This document shows positions 7,681 to 16,924 of a stretch of 64,000 bases of DNA, in pieces. The first letter of the stretch is position 1. Each line of letters starts with the position of its first letter. Source of the DNA: Lederbergia citri (GTDB lineage: Bacteria; Bacillota; Bacilli; Bacillales; Bacillaceae_C); contig NZ_JAGYPG010000002.1 of the NCBI RefSeq assembly GCF_018343625.1, positions 124,001-188,000 on the forward strand, given 5' to 3'. The notes under the pieces are model-generated. The model saw only the letters and a list, made by a program, of their open reading frames with translations, was not told the DNA's origin and ran no database searches. A program made the translations under genes and the position numbers.

Positions 7681-8595
7681 TTACTTCTTTTTTACGTAAT
7701 ATGATGATTTCGTACTTCCAATTTGAACAAATTCTTTTAATAGGATCTTTTGAATTGTTTCCGTAGTTTTTATTCCTTTACTCCATTCAAAGATCTCAGT
7801 TGTTGTAATTTTCTTTTCCGGAAAAAGAAGTCTAAATTCATCTACATTCCGTAAAACTGCCGACTCAATTTTTTCTAAATTCCCACAATTTTCACATACT
7901 ACAAAGGACTTTTTACTTTCTAAATTAAATGAAGAACAAGCCGCACAAATTACTCCTTTTCGAAGTTCCTCATATGTATATTTCGGAATTTTATTCAAAG
8001 GAAAATCTTTTTTGTGTAGAGAAATAAGAATGTGTGCTAATTTCTGATGGTGTTCATTTATTATGGTTTGCATATTATCTAGATTATCGAAAAATCGGTT
8101 TAGTTGGGTTGGATATATTATTGGTAAATTTCGAGGGGCGTTGTATAAGTGGAAATCGGGATTAATGAAGATGAGATAGGTTTTTATGGGGATGTTATAA
8201 CTGAGGTCCCTGAGCAGCCTTCGAAGCAAAAATTCACTTCTTTCCAGTTGTAATACTGGATTTTGTATTTCTGTACCGCTAGTGTAATACCAATTATCCT
8301 CTTCAATATAGCAATCTCCTTCATAACTTTTGATCTCAAACATCAAAATCATTTTTTCAGATATTAGCAGTGAATCGATTTGAAGGTTATTATTGTTGCT
8401 TTCCAACTGTAAATCATTAAGTACGAGCCAATCATTCTTTATTTTTCTTAAACGTTCATCAAACAATCGTTCTCCTTCATAACCTTTTTCAAGGTTTGCT
8501 AGATGTAACGCATCCTTAAAAGGCAACACTTTCCTAGAATTTAAAATTCTATAAACCATCAACTCTCTACTTTCAACACGCGTTTTAATTACCAT
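7681..8595 (-). CDS. NERD-domain protein with C-terminal zinc ribbon
   Basis: The N-terminal half carries a nuclease-related domain (NERD): EGERLFDERL, then LQIDSLLIS and MLMFEIKSYEG, which match the conserved E...D...ExK core of this restriction-endonuclease-like fold. A zinc-ribbon-like pair of knuckles (CAAC at about residue 220, then CENC) follows, and the C-terminus resembles a short DNA-binding region. NERD proteins in Firmicutes are mostly uncharacterised and a nuclease role is inferred from the fold. I chose the ATG at 8595 because AAGGA lies nine bases upstream; an earlier in-frame ATG at 8613 has no ribosome binding site. It has no operon partner and is flanked by repeats on both sides, which fits an accessory gene. 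Confidence 0.75.
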   Translation of the reverse strand: MVIKTRVESRELMVYRILNSRKVLPFKDALHLANLEKGYEGERLFDERLRKIKNDWLVLNDLQLESNNNNLQIDSLLISEKMILMFEIKSYEGDCYIEEDNWYYTSGTEIQNPVLQLERSEFLLRRLLRDLSYNIPIKTYLIFINPDFHLYNAPRNLPIIYPTQLNRFFDNLDNMQTIINEHHQKLAHILISLHKKDFPLNKIPKYTYEELRKGVICAACSSFNLESKKSFVVCENCGNLEKIESAVLRNVDEFRLLFPEKKITTTEIFEWSKGIKTTETIQKILLKEFVQIGSTKSSYYVKKK

Positions 8596-8664
8596 TTTCC
8601 ACATCCTTATCATTGTAATTATCTTAATTGTAAGAAATATTTAACATCTGTTCAAGATAAACAA

Positions 8665-8725
8665 CAAAAGCGTAATTGCCTGTTTATAGACGTGGCAAAA
8701 ATATCAGTTTCTGGAGCTAGACGAA
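8665..8725. repeat. Degenerate copy of the GGAGCTAGACAA dispersed repeat
   Basis: The stretch begins CAAAAGCGTAATTGCC and ends TCTGGAGCTAGACGAA. These resemble the two ends of the repeat at 16.6-17.0, 46.8 and 63.1 kb. The interior is short and diverged. Confidence 0.5.
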
Positions 8726-8743
8726 AATTTTCCCGATAAGCGA

Positions 8744-8776
8744 TAAAAAAATACACCTCAGCCTTAGGCCTAGGTG
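8744..8776 (-). terminator. Terminator of gcvH
   Basis: On the minus strand CACCTAGGCC pairs with GGCTGAGGTG (one mismatch), followed by TATTTTTTT. It starts ten bases after the gcvH stop. Confidence 0.85.
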
Positions 8777-8786
8777 CATTCAATAA

Positions 8787-9170
8787 TTATTCTTCACTTG
8801 TCATTTGTTCGTATTCTTCTGCAGACATTAGATTGTCCATTTCGCTTAAATCTGATGGCTCGATTACGATCATCCAAGCTTTTTCGTATGGGGATTCGTT
8901 AACGAATTCTGGGCTGTCGTCAAGATCTTCGTTTACGGCTACAACTTTACCGCTTAGTGGTGCATAAAGTTCAGAAACAGTTTTAACCGATTCTACGCTT
9001 CCAAATGGCTCGTCCGCTGTCACTTCATCGCCGACTTCTGGAAGTTCGACAAAGACGATATCTCCTAACTCGGATTGTGCAAAATCAGTAATTCCAATTC
9101 GAACTTTTCCATCTTCTTCTTTTACCCACTCATGTTCTTCTGAATATCGCAATTCTTTTGGTGTGTTCAT
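8787..9170 (-). CDS. gcvH: Glycine cleavage system H protein
   Basis: GcvH carries the lipoyl arm that shuttles the aminomethyl group between the P, T and L proteins of glycine cleavage. In Bacillus it is also the obligate intermediate for lipoate transfer to the 2-oxoacid dehydrogenases. The 127-residue protein has normal length and the lipoylation motif [10 protein letters not shown], with the modified lysine at position 63. The start is preceded by GGAGGGATCTAG. It stands apart from the other gcv genes, as in B. subtilis, with its own terminator and about 70 bp from yusI. Confidence 0.96.
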   Translation of the reverse strand: MNTPKELRYSEEHEWVKEEDGKVRIGITDFAQSELGDIVFVELPEVGDEVTADEPFGSVESVKTVSELYAPLSGKVVAVNEDLDDSPEFVNESPYEKAWMIVIEPSDLSEMDNLMSAEEYEQMTSEE

Positions 9171-9240
9171 CTAGATCCCTCCATCATTTCATCTATTATT
9201 AATGTACAAAAACGTATGGGCTAAATCAAGAATTCATTCT

Positions 9241-9600
9241 TTATTTTAGCCATGTCTTTTCATATTCGTCCTCTTTAAATCCAAAAGTTACTTTATGTCC
9301 ATCCGTTATTAATGGACGCTTTATAAGCATGCCGTCACTGGCAAGTATATTTAATTGTTCTTTTTCTGTTAACGATCCTATTTTATCTTTCAATCCAAGC
9401 TCCCGATATTTATTTCCACTCGTATTGAAAAATTTCTTCAGTTCCACCTGACTGTTTTTGTAAATTGCTTCTAGTTCCTCACTTGTTGGAGGATTTTCAA
9501 CAATATGTATGTCTTTATAATCTACTTGATGGTCATCCAACCATTTTTTAGCTTTACGGCATGTCCCGCATTTTGGATACCAATAAAAACTTAAAGCCAA
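9241..9600 (-). CDS. yusI: ArsC/Spx-family protein YusI (TTG start)
   Basis: This is a 119-residue thioredoxin-fold protein of the arsenate reductase / Spx family with a CGTC motif at residues 11-14 and the family signatures FNTSGNKYRELGL and DGMLIKRPL. The catalytic role is unknown; Spx relatives bind RNA polymerase, but this protein is closer to the YusI branch. The frame is open back to 9699, but the only good ribosome binding site (AGGAGGG) lies nine bases before a TTG at 9600. That start gives the expected short N-terminus before FYWYPKCGTC and the family's usual length. Neighbours gcvH and fadE match the B. subtilis order. Confidence 0.88.
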   Translation of the reverse strand: MALSFYWYPKCGTCRKAKKWLDDHQVDYKDIHIVENPPTSEELEAIYKNSQVELKKFFNTSGNKYRELGLKDKIGSLTEKEQLNILASDGMLIKRPLITDGHKVTFGFKEDEYEKTWLK

Positions 9601-9767
9601 TCTTCTTATCCCTCCTGAAAATTCATTGTACTTACTATAACATAAAAATGATTTTAATATAAGGCGAACTTCTCCCAAAAGAAAGAGAGCATCGAACATT
9701 ATCGATACTCCCCAACATTATACCTGCTTATACTTTAAAGATTTGGCTTTACAATTAAGTATCCGAT

Positions 9768-11552
9768 TTATACTACAAATCTTTCAACTTCAATTAACCT
9801 TTCAGCCGCTTCTCTCTTCTTTGCAATTACATTGATTGGTGTATGGCGAATCAACTTCCTTAGAGCAGAATTCATCATTCTGAACATATCGCCTTCTTCT
9901 ACCGCTGCCAGACATTCTCTAGCCAGCTGCTCAACCTTTACGATGGAGTCTTGGCAGAAGATTTGGGTATAAAGTATTTTTTGTGCACTTTTTTCTATTC
10001 CGACTTTCGAAATGGATTTTTCAGTTCGAAGCATGGCAGATTCCATTGCATATGCGAAAGATACGATGTCCGCAAGCTTTGCTAAAATTTCTTGCTCCTT
10101 CTCGAGCGCCTGACCGTATTTTTGCGCAGCGAGTCCTGCAATCATAAGAGCGACTTTTTTCGTTCCTTTAATTAAATACTTTTCTTGTTCAAGTGGGGCA
10201 TCCCCTGGTTCCTCCGGCATTAACATCATTAATTCTTCCTGTAATGTTTGTGCCTTTTCCAACAATGGCAGCTCGCCTTTAAAAGCTTTTCTCAAGAAAG
10301 TTCCAGGAACGAGCAAGCGATTAATTTCATTTGTCCCTTCAAAAATACGATTAATACGAGAATCACGATAGGCTCTTTCAATCTCATATTCTTGCATATA
10401 CCCGTATCCGCCGTGGATTTGCACTCCTTCATCGACAACGTGGTCGAGGACTTCAGATGCAAACACTTTATTCAATGAACATTCAATCGCATATTCCGCA
10501 ATGGAACTCGCTACTTCAGTTCCATTGTTAATTTGTTCTTCAGTCAATTGGCTCATCCGCTCTTCAAATAAGCCTACTGTTCGATAAACTGAGCTTTCTG
10601 CCGCGTACAATTCCGCGCCCAGCGTTCCGAATTTTTCCTTTGTTAAATTAAACTGCGAAATAGGCGTTTTAAATTGCTTCCGTTGATTCGCGTATTGAAG
10701 AGTGATTTCAAACGCTCGTTTTGAACCACCTACTGCACCCACTCCTAGTTTGTAGCGACCAATATTTAAAATATTGAAGGCAATTCGGTGCCCTTTCCCA
10801 GCTTCGCCTAAAAGATTTTCAACAGGAACTTCTGCATCTTCTAAAATCAATGTCCTTGTAGATGAACTTTTAATTCCCATCTTCTTTTCTTCGGCTCCAG
10901 TTGAAACCCCTGGAAAATCACGTTCTACAATAAAAGCGGAAAAATGTTCTCCATCAATTTTTGCGTACACGATAAAGACATCAGCAAATGCAGAGTTCGT
11001 AATCCACTGTTTTTCTCCATTTAAAATATAATGCGTTCCTGCTTCATTTAGCTTGGCATTCGTTTTTGCTCCAAGTGCGTCTGACCCAGATCCAGGTTCG
11101 GTTAAGGCATAAGCGGCTAATTTTTCACCTGTAGCAAGGGCCGGCAAATACTTTTGCTTTTGTTCTTCGTTACCGAAGAGAACAATTGGCAGAGAGCCAA
11201 TCCCTACGTGCGCCCCATGGGAAATGGAAAATCCACCTGCTCTAGACATCGCTTCTGAAATAAGAGAAGAACTCACTTTATCAAGTCCTAATCCACCATA
11301 CTCTTCAGGAACATCCGCTCCTAGTAACCCTAGTTCACCAGCTTGTTTTAATAGATCTACTGAATGCTCAAATTCTTGATTCTCTAATTTATCAACGATA
11401 GGTAAAACTTCGTTGACGACGAACTCTTCACTTGTCTTATAGATCATTTTTTGTTCATCTGTGTAATCTTCAGGTGTAAACATCTGGTCAGCAGAAATAT
11501 CTTCGATTAAAAAAACTCCACCTTTAATCAGCTTTTCCGTTTTATTTTCCAT
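9768..11552 (-). CDS. fadE: Acyl-CoA dehydrogenase FadE
   Basis: FadE catalyses the first step of beta-oxidation, FAD-dependent oxidation of acyl-CoA to trans-2-enoyl-CoA. The 594-residue protein is the long form, with an extra C-terminal domain after the standard fold, as in B. subtilis FadE. Visible motifs are YALTEPGSGSDA (flavin binding), WITNSAFADVFIVYAK, GGYGYMQEYEIERAYRD and IFEGTNEINR. It lies 22 bp downstream of fadA and ends the fadN-fadA-fadE operon. The FadR box upstream of fadN should govern it. No clear terminator is visible before yusI. Confidence 0.96.
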   Translation of the reverse strand: MENKTEKLIKGGVFLIEDISADQMFTPEDYTDEQKMIYKTSEEFVVNEVLPIVDKLENQEFEHSVDLLKQAGELGLLGADVPEEYGGLGLDKVSSSLISEAMSRAGGFSISHGAHVGIGSLPIVLFGNEEQKQKYLPALATGEKLAAYALTEPGSGSDALGAKTNAKLNEAGTHYILNGEKQWITNSAFADVFIVYAKIDGEHFSAFIVERDFPGVSTGAEEKKMGIKSSSTRTLILEDAEVPVENLLGEAGKGHRIAFNILNIGRYKLGVGAVGGSKRAFEITLQYANQRKQFKTPISQFNLTKEKFGTLGAELYAAESSVYRTVGLFEERMSQLTEEQINNGTEVASSIAEYAIECSLNKVFASEVLDHVVDEGVQIHGGYGYMQEYEIERAYRDSRINRIFEGTNEINRLLVPGTFLRKAFKGELPLLEKAQTLQEELMMLMPEEPGDAPLEQEKYLIKGTKKVALMIAGLAAQKYGQALEKEQEILAKLADIVSFAYAMESAMLRTEKSISKVGIEKSAQKILYTQIFCQDSIVKVEQLARECLAAVEEGDMFRMMNSALRKLIRHTPINVIAKKREAAERLIEVERFVV

Positions 11553-11574
11553 CGATTTTTTCCTCCCGTTTTAT

Positions 11575-12750
11575 CTAAATCAATTCAAAAACGCCAGCTG
11601 CACCCATTCCTCCACCAATACACATCGTCACTACTCCAAATTGTGCATTTCTGCGTTTCATTTCATGTGCTAGTGAAAGTGTTAATTTCGTTCCCGTACA
11701 GCCAAGTGGGTGTCCAAGAGCAATCGCACCGCCGTTAACATTAACGATTTCCTCATCTAACCCCAATTGGCGGATTACTTGTATCGATTGAGAAGCGAAG
11801 GCTTCATTTAACTCAAAAAGACCGATATCGGAAAGTTCAAGTCCTGCCATCTTTAATGCCTTCGGAACAGCTTCAACTGGACCAACTCCCATAATTTCAG
11901 GCGCAACGCCGGCAACTGCAAATGACCGGAATTTTACCATTGGAGAGAGTCCTAAAGAATTCGCTTTTTCACGATCCATGACCATTACGGCTGCTGCACC
12001 ATCACTCGTCTGAGAGGCATTCCCTGCAGTAACTGTACCCTTTACTGAAAAAGCTGGTCGAAGGGTTGATAGAACTTCCATATTGGTATCAGGACGAACA
12101 CCTTCGTCCATCTTAAATTCTATGTTCTTTTCCACGAGCTTGTTGTCCGCATTTACGGAGCGAGATACAACATTCACCGGAACGATTTCTTCATCGAATT
12201 TCCCTTCAGCAATGGCACGCGCCGCCTTTTGATGACTTCTCACTGCAAACGCATCTTGATCTTCACGTGAAATATTAAAGCGTTTTGCCACTTCCTCTGC
12301 CGTATGCCCCATACCCATATAATATTCCGGTATGCCTTCAGCAATTTTAACGTTTGGTCGCACCACATGGCCCATCATTGGAACGAGACTCATCGATTCC
12401 GCTCCACCGGCGATGACAGTGTCTGCATTCCCTAGCATAATTCGCTCTGCTGCATAAGCGATTGACTGCAATCCTGACGAACAATAACGATTAATCGTAA
12501 TAGCAGGCACAGTATTCGGAAGCCCGGCAAGCACTCCAATATACCTCGCCATGTTCATCCCTTGTTCTGCTTCTGGCATAGCACAACCAATAATTAAATC
12601 ATCAATATTTCCTTCATAGTCGCCTGCACGTTTCAATGTTTCTTTAACCGCAATTGCCCCTAAATCATCTGGGCGCATATGGGCGAGTGTTCCTTTTTTT
12701 GCTCTTCCTACAGGTGTCCTTGCTCCAGCGACAAGTACCGCTTCTCTCAT
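11575..12750 (-). CDS. fadA: 3-ketoacyl-CoA thiolase FadA
   Basis: This thiolase performs the last step of beta-oxidation, releasing acetyl-CoA from 3-ketoacyl-CoA. The 391 residues hold the acyl-accepting cysteine (Cys90 in NRYCSSGLQ), the catalytic histidine (His347 in GHPLGCTG) and the second cysteine (Cys377 in [11 protein letters not shown]). The motif NEAFASQ is also intact. It sits ten bases after fadN and 22 bp before fadE in one operon, so the three products supply all beta-oxidation steps. Confidence 0.96.
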   Translation of the reverse strand: MREAVLVAGARTPVGRAKKGTLAHMRPDDLGAIAVKETLKRAGDYEGNIDDLIIGCAMPEAEQGMNMARYIGVLAGLPNTVPAITINRYCSSGLQSIAYAAERIMLGNADTVIAGGAESMSLVPMMGHVVRPNVKIAEGIPEYYMGMGHTAEEVAKRFNISREDQDAFAVRSHQKAARAIAEGKFDEEIVPVNVVSRSVNADNKLVEKNIEFKMDEGVRPDTNMEVLSTLRPAFSVKGTVTAGNASQTSDGAAAVMVMDREKANSLGLSPMVKFRSFAVAGVAPEIMGVGPVEAVPKALKMAGLELSDIGLFELNEAFASQSIQVIRQLGLDEEIVNVNGGAIALGHPLGCTGTKLTLSLAHEMKRRNAQFGVVTMCIGGGMGAAGVFELI

Positions 12751-12760
12751 GGTATCCCCC

Positions 12761-15145
12761 CTAGTTTCTTAGTGGTTTTCCTTTCATAAGCATATGCTGC
12801 ATACGTTGTTGAGATTTTGGCTCAGCTATTAAACTTAAAAATGCTTCACGCTCTAAATCTAGTAAATATTGTTCATCTACTTCTGTTCCAAAAGGGAGTT
12901 TTCCCCCTGCAATGACATAAGCTAGTTTTTTCGCTATTTTCATATCATGATCGGATATATAGCCTGATAAATGCATCGCTTCAGCTCCAAGCAATAAGGT
13001 TGCATAGCCAGTTTCCCCTGTAACTGGGATTTTCCGACGCACTGGAGGTTTATACCCTTGGTCGTGCAATGTAAGGACAGCTTGTTTTGCATCATATAAT
13101 AAATGATCTCCATTCACACTTATGCCGTCACGATCATTTAGAAAATGATTTTCCCTTCCTTCTTCTGCAGAAGTAGACACCTTCGCCATGGCAATTGTTT
13201 CAAATACACGATTGGCAATCTTTTGCAAATCAAGCTCCATGCCATTTGGAATGTCGTTCAACAGCTTCAAAAAAAGCTCTTTGTTTCCACCACCGCCTGG
13301 AATAAGTCCGACGCCAGTTTCAACAAGTCCGATATACGTTTCCATCGATGCTTGAATATGTGCGCAAGGAAGGCAAACTTCAGCTCCGCCGCCGAGAGTC
13401 ATGCCAAAAGGTGCTGCTACAACCGGTTTTTCACTATATTTAATTCTCATCATGGCCTGCTGGAACTGGCGGACTACCATATTAATTTCAAAAGCATCAT
13501 CGTCTTGAGCGGCCATCAAGATCATGGCAAGGTTGGCTCCAACACAGAAATTTTTGCCCTGATTCCCAATGACAAGACCTTTATAGTTTTTTTCCGTTTC
13601 ATCTATCGCATAATTAATCATTTGGATAATATCAAAACCAATTGCATTATTCGGTGACTGGAACTCTAGTAAAAGAACACCATCTCCCAAATCTATTAAA
13701 TTGGCTCCACTATTTTTTTTAAGTACTTTTCCTTCCTTTTTTAATTGCTGTAAATCAATTACTTTCGGATTTCTTATGATTTCTATATATTCACCATTTG
13801 AAAAATAACATCTCTTTCCGTCAATTTCTTTATAAAAAGAATTGTTCCCCGCTTCCAGCATCTCTTTTACCCGTGAAGGAACTTGAATGCCTTGCTCTTC
13901 CATTTTCTGTACTGACTTCTCGACACCTATGGCATCCCAAGTTTCAAATGGCCCTAATCTCCAGCCAAATCCCCATTTCATCGCATTATCAATGGACACA
14001 ATGTCATCTGCGATTCCACCTAAAAGTTCCGCAGAAATAGCAAGCACAGGAGCCATAATATCCCAAAGAAGTTTTCCAGCTTTATCTTCTGAGTATACAA
14101 GCGCTTTCATTTTTTGAGCAGTGCCTTTTACTTGTTTTGCCATTTCGATCCCTGGTGTTTTCAAGCTTTTCCTTGGTCCATATTCAAACGTTTCTGGATT
14201 TAACTCTAAAATGTCTTTTCCTTTTTTCAAATAAAACCCTTGGCCAGATTTGCTGCCCAGCCAACCATTTTCATGCATTTTCCTCATGAATTCCGGCACT
14301 TCAAATACTTGTTTTTCCTCGCCATCAACTTGATCGTAAACATTATTGGCAACATGTATAAATGTATCGAGCCCAACGACATCTAATGTACGGAAAGTGG
14401 CACTTTTCGGTCGGCCAATTAACGTACCGGTAATGGAGTCCACTTCACCAATGCTGTATCCGCCTTTTAACATCTCACGTACCGTCACAAGCAACCCGTA
14501 CGTTCCGATTCGGTTTGCAATGAAATTCGGTGTATCCTTTGCGATGACGACGCCTTTTCCTAATACATCCTCGCTATATTGTTTCATATTAGTTAGCACT
14601 TCTGCATTCGTTTTTTCAGTCGGGATGATTTCCAACAACTTTAAATAACGAGGAGGATTAAAAAAATGCGTCCCTAAAAAGTGTTTTTGGAAATCTTCTG
14701 ATCTTCCTTCCGCCATTGCATTAACAGATATTCCCGATGTATTGGAACTGACAATTGATCCTTTCTTTCGATATTGATCAACCTGTTCAAACATTTTCTT
14801 TTTTACATCGAGGTTTTCAACGACTACTTCAATGATCCAATCGACTTCTGATAATTTTTCTAGATCATCTTCCAGGTTTCCAATACTGATATACGATAAG
14901 CGATCTTTATGTGTAAGAGGTGCCGGCTTTTGTTTCAACAGTCTAGCAAGCGCTGAATTTGCCATGCGATTTCGTACTGCCTTATCTTCCAATGACAGCC
15001 CTTTTGCACTTTCTTCCTTAGTTAATTCTTTAGGAACAATATCAAGCAATAAAACTGGAATGCCAACATTTGCAAGATGTGCTGCAATTCCCGAACCCAT
15101 GACTCCAGAGCCAAGTACAGCAGCTTTTTTGATGCTGAATGCCAA
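12761..15145 (-). CDS. fadN: 3-hydroxyacyl-CoA dehydrogenase / enoyl-CoA hydratase FadN (TTG start)
   Basis: This bifunctional enzyme hydrates enoyl-CoA and oxidises 3-hydroxyacyl-CoA with NAD. The N-terminal Rossmann motif is GSGVMGSGIAAHLA (residues 12-25), followed by FLGTHFFNPPRYLKLLEII, typical of hydroxyacyl-CoA dehydrogenases. The C-terminal third is a crotonase domain with GLVIGNQGKNFCVGANL and GVGLIPGGGGNKE. The open frame runs upstream to 15262 through the promoter and FadR sites. The true start is the TTG at 15145, behind GAGGGGGAG, which gives 794 residues, the size of B. subtilis FadN. It is the first gene of fadN-fadA-fadE. Confidence 0.95.
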   Translation of the reverse strand: MAFSIKKAAVLGSGVMGSGIAAHLANVGIPVLLLDIVPKELTKEESAKGLSLEDKAVRNRMANSALARLLKQKPAPLTHKDRLSYISIGNLEDDLEKLSEVDWIIEVVVENLDVKKKMFEQVDQYRKKGSIVSSNTSGISVNAMAEGRSEDFQKHFLGTHFFNPPRYLKLLEIIPTEKTNAEVLTNMKQYSEDVLGKGVVIAKDTPNFIANRIGTYGLLVTVREMLKGGYSIGEVDSITGTLIGRPKSATFRTLDVVGLDTFIHVANNVYDQVDGEEKQVFEVPEFMRKMHENGWLGSKSGQGFYLKKGKDILELNPETFEYGPRKSLKTPGIEMAKQVKGTAQKMKALVYSEDKAGKLLWDIMAPVLAISAELLGGIADDIVSIDNAMKWGFGWRLGPFETWDAIGVEKSVQKMEEQGIQVPSRVKEMLEAGNNSFYKEIDGKRCYFSNGEYIEIIRNPKVIDLQQLKKEGKVLKKNSGANLIDLGDGVLLLEFQSPNNAIGFDIIQMINYAIDETEKNYKGLVIGNQGKNFCVGANLAMILMAAQDDDAFEINMVVRQFQQAMMRIKYSEKPVVAAPFGMTLGGGAEVCLPCAHIQASMETYIGLVETGVGLIPGGGGNKELFLKLLNDIPNGMELDLQKIANRVFETIAMAKVSTSAEEGRENHFLNDRDGISVNGDHLLYDAKQAVLTLHDQGYKPPVRRKIPVTGETGYATLLLGAEAMHLSGYISDHDMKIAKKLAYVIAGGKLPFGTEVDEQYLLDLEREAFLSLIAEPKSQQRMQHMLMKGKPLRN

Positions 15146-15168
15146 AAGTAACTCCCCCTCTAATATTT

Positions 15169-15186
15169 TGAATGAATACTCATTCA
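15169..15186. promoter_or_regulatory. FadR operator
   Basis: TGAATGAATACTCATTCA is an exact match to the Bacillus FadR box (TGAATGA-nTAn-TCATTCA type palindrome). It lies 24 bp before the fadN start codon and downstream of the predicted transcription start. FadR represses beta-oxidation genes until long-chain acyl-CoA releases it. A weaker half-site, GAATGAGTA, lies at 15212-15220. Confidence 0.9.
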
Positions 15187-15233
15187 TTTTTTTAGTAAAA
15201 AAATTACTCACGAATGAGTATATAATTATTATT

Positions 15234-15262
15234 AATATATCGAAAATATTCTTTATGTGCAA
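15234..15262 (-). promoter_or_regulatory. Sigma-A promoter of fadNAE
   Basis: On the minus strand TTGCAC (15257-15262) and TATATT (15234-15239) are separated by 17 bp. Both FadR-like sequences lie just downstream, where a repressor would block initiation or elongation. Confidence 0.65.
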
Positions 15263-15275
15263 TCTTTTAATCTAT

Positions 15276-16193
15276 TTATTTTTTGAAAATTCCTTTTAAT
15301 ACAAATGCAACATTTGCCGGTCTTTCTGCCAATCTTCGCATGAAGTATCCATACCAGTCCGTTCCATATGGCACATATACTCTCATATTGTATCCTTCTT
15401 TCACAAGCTCAAGCTGTCTATCCGACCTGATTCCATAAAGCATTTGAAATTCAAATAAATCGCGGTCAAGTTCATGCTCCGAAACAAATTGTTTCATATA
15501 TTCAATGATTGTATCATCGTGAGTCGCTACAGCTGTAAAATGCCCATTTAATATATGTGAAGAAATCAGTTTTTTAAAGTTTTCATCAACATCTGCTTTT
15601 AGTGGATAAGCAACCTCGGCAGATTCTTTATAGGCACCTTTTACAAGCCGTAAATTTGGCGAATACTCATCAAGATGCTGCAAGTCTTGTTCAGTGCGAT
15701 ACAAGTAAGCTTGTAATACTGTTCCAATATTTGCGTATTCTGACTTAAGTTTTTTAAAAATATCTAGCGTCTTTTCGCAACGAGTGTAGTCTTCCATGTC
15801 AATCGTAACAAACACATTATTTTCGACTGCAGCCTCCATAATTCTTCTCATATTTTGAAGAACAAGCTTATCGGATATATCAAGCCCCATGGACGTGAGT
15901 TTCAAAGATAATTGTGAATTAAGTCCTTCTCTTTGAATTGCCTGAATGGCCTTAATCGAATTATCAGCCATTTCAGTCGCTTCTTTTTCACTATCTACAA
16001 ATTCACCTAAGTAATCAATTGTGACAGATAATCCTTGTTGATTTAATTCTTTTATCACTTTAACAGCTTCTTCTATTGTCTCACCGGCTACAAACTTGGA
16101 TGCACCAAAACGAAGTCCATACTTTTTTGCCATTTTAGTTAGGAATCTGTTTTTTGATAAAAATAAAAAGAATGCTCGCATCAATTTCTCCAT
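15276..16193 (-). CDS. fadM: Proline dehydrogenase family protein FadM
   Basis: This 305-residue protein has the FAD-binding beta-alpha barrel of proline dehydrogenases, with QAYLYRTEQD, LVKGAYKES, FEFQMLYGIR and the C-terminal substrate-binding helix YFMRRLAERPAN. Members oxidise proline to pyrroline-5-carboxylate. B. subtilis FadM (YusM) lies beside fadN in the same way, and its link with lipid catabolism is by context. The start follows GAGGGAGAAATGAGAAT. A perfect cre-consensus sequence sits 30 bp upstream of the start codon, overlapping the promoter, so catabolite repression by CcpA is likely. No P5C dehydrogenase gene is nearby. Confidence 0.9.
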   Translation of the reverse strand: MEKLMRAFFLFLSKNRFLTKMAKKYGLRFGASKFVAGETIEEAVKVIKELNQQGLSVTIDYLGEFVDSEKEATEMADNSIKAIQAIQREGLNSQLSLKLTSMGLDISDKLVLQNMRRIMEAAVENNVFVTIDMEDYTRCEKTLDIFKKLKSEYANIGTVLQAYLYRTEQDLQHLDEYSPNLRLVKGAYKESAEVAYPLKADVDENFKKLISSHILNGHFTAVATHDDTIIEYMKQFVSEHELDRDLFEFQMLYGIRSDRQLELVKEGYNMRVYVPYGTDWYGYFMRRLAERPANVAFVLKGIFKK

Positions 16194-16222
16194 ATTCTCA
16201 TTTCTCCCTCAAAGTTCTCTGT

Positions 16223-16236
16223 TGTATTCGCTTTCA
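16223..16236. promoter_or_regulatory. Catabolite-responsive element (cre) at the fadM promoter
   Basis: Read on the minus strand, TGAAAGCGAATACA matches TGNAARCGNWWWCA at all 14 positions. It directly follows an extended -10 (TGATAAAAT) and precedes the fadM ATG by 30 bp. This is the geometry for CcpA repression. Confidence 0.7.
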
Positions 16237-16316
16237 TTTTATCATTTTTTTTCGTACATAAAAAGAAATTGGTCAGGCATGATAAAAGGAGTAAGAAAAA
16301 TAAGGAGGCATCTGAT

Positions 16317-16616
16317 ATGCAGAATCAAGAAATGAATCAACAAATGCAAAATCAGCAAAACATGATGCAGCAGAATCAACAACAATATATGCAACAGCCG
16401 CCGCACGTCATTACGATGAAGGATTTTAACTATATCAATGATATGTTGGCCTGGAATCTCCTCGTCATGAAAAAAGCGCACTTCGCGGCAACTCAATGTC
16501 AAGATCAACAAATTAAAACCCAACTTGATGCTTGCGGACAAATGCATCAGCGCCACTATATGAAACTGCTCTATCATTTCGAGGAAAAACAAATGAACAA
16601 TTCCATCATGCAATAA
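16317..16616 (+). CDS. yusN: CotF-family spore coat protein (YusN-like)
   Basis: A 99-residue protein with a Gln/Asn/Met-rich N-terminus (MQNQEMNQQMQNQQ...) and a ferritin-like helical CotF domain (DMLAWNLLVMKKAHFAATQC ... MHQRHYMKLL). CotF-family proteins are assembled in the spore coat or made in the mother cell. The ATG at 16317 lies eight bases after AAGGAGG; the frame is open further upstream but without a ribosome binding site. Divergence from fadM matches the fadM-yusN arrangement of B. subtilis. The stop codon lies inside the start of a dispersed repeat (CAATAAGAAAAGCG). Confidence 0.82.
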   Translation: MQNQEMNQQMQNQQNMMQQNQQQYMQQPPHVITMKDFNYINDMLAWNLLVMKKAHFAATQCQDQQIKTQLDACGQMHQRHYMKLLYHFEEKQMNNSIMQ

Positions 16617-16872
16617 GAAAAGCGGAAGGCGCCTGCAGGGGAAGGAAGGCCAAAGGCGCAACGTCCTGTTGCACCGCCTTCCTGACCCGCGTCCTGCGTG
16701 CCTCCGACAAGCAAATGTTCTGAGTCAAAAAGTCTGGTCTTTGACTTTTATTGACTCAGGTTATTTGACCTCGAGGGGCTGGCGCCTAGAGCTAGACAAA
16801 ACGAGCCGATGTTGACTTATCGTAGTAAGAAGCTGAAAGTTTGCTAGTCGCTGGGCGCCTGGAGCTAGACAG
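16613..16872 (+). repeat. Dispersed GGAGCTAGACAA repeat, two joined copies
   Basis: The region starts AATAAGAAAAGCGGAAGGCGCC at the stop codon of the preceding gene. It contains GGCGCCTAGAGCTAGACAAA at 16781-16800 and ends GGCGCCTGGAGCTAGACAG near 16872. The second half (CGATGTTGACTTATCGTAG, then GTTTGCTAGTCG) is nearly identical to the element at 46.85 kb. It is GC-richer than its surroundings. Confidence 0.85.
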
Positions 16873-16924
16873 GACAGCCACCCGTCCCGTAATAATTCTG
16901 AGTAAAAATTTATACTTTCATTAA

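Noticed and set aside
9601-9699. Longer N-terminus for YusI
   Set aside because: No ribosome binding site upstream and the family is about 118 residues; the TTG start fits.
13145-13657. 170-aa plus-strand frame
   Set aside because: It lies entirely inside fadN on the opposite strand and shows no family features.
15146-15262. N-terminal extension of the fadN reading frame
   Set aside because: It overlaps the promoter and FadR operator; the TTG at 15145 has a strong ribosome binding site.
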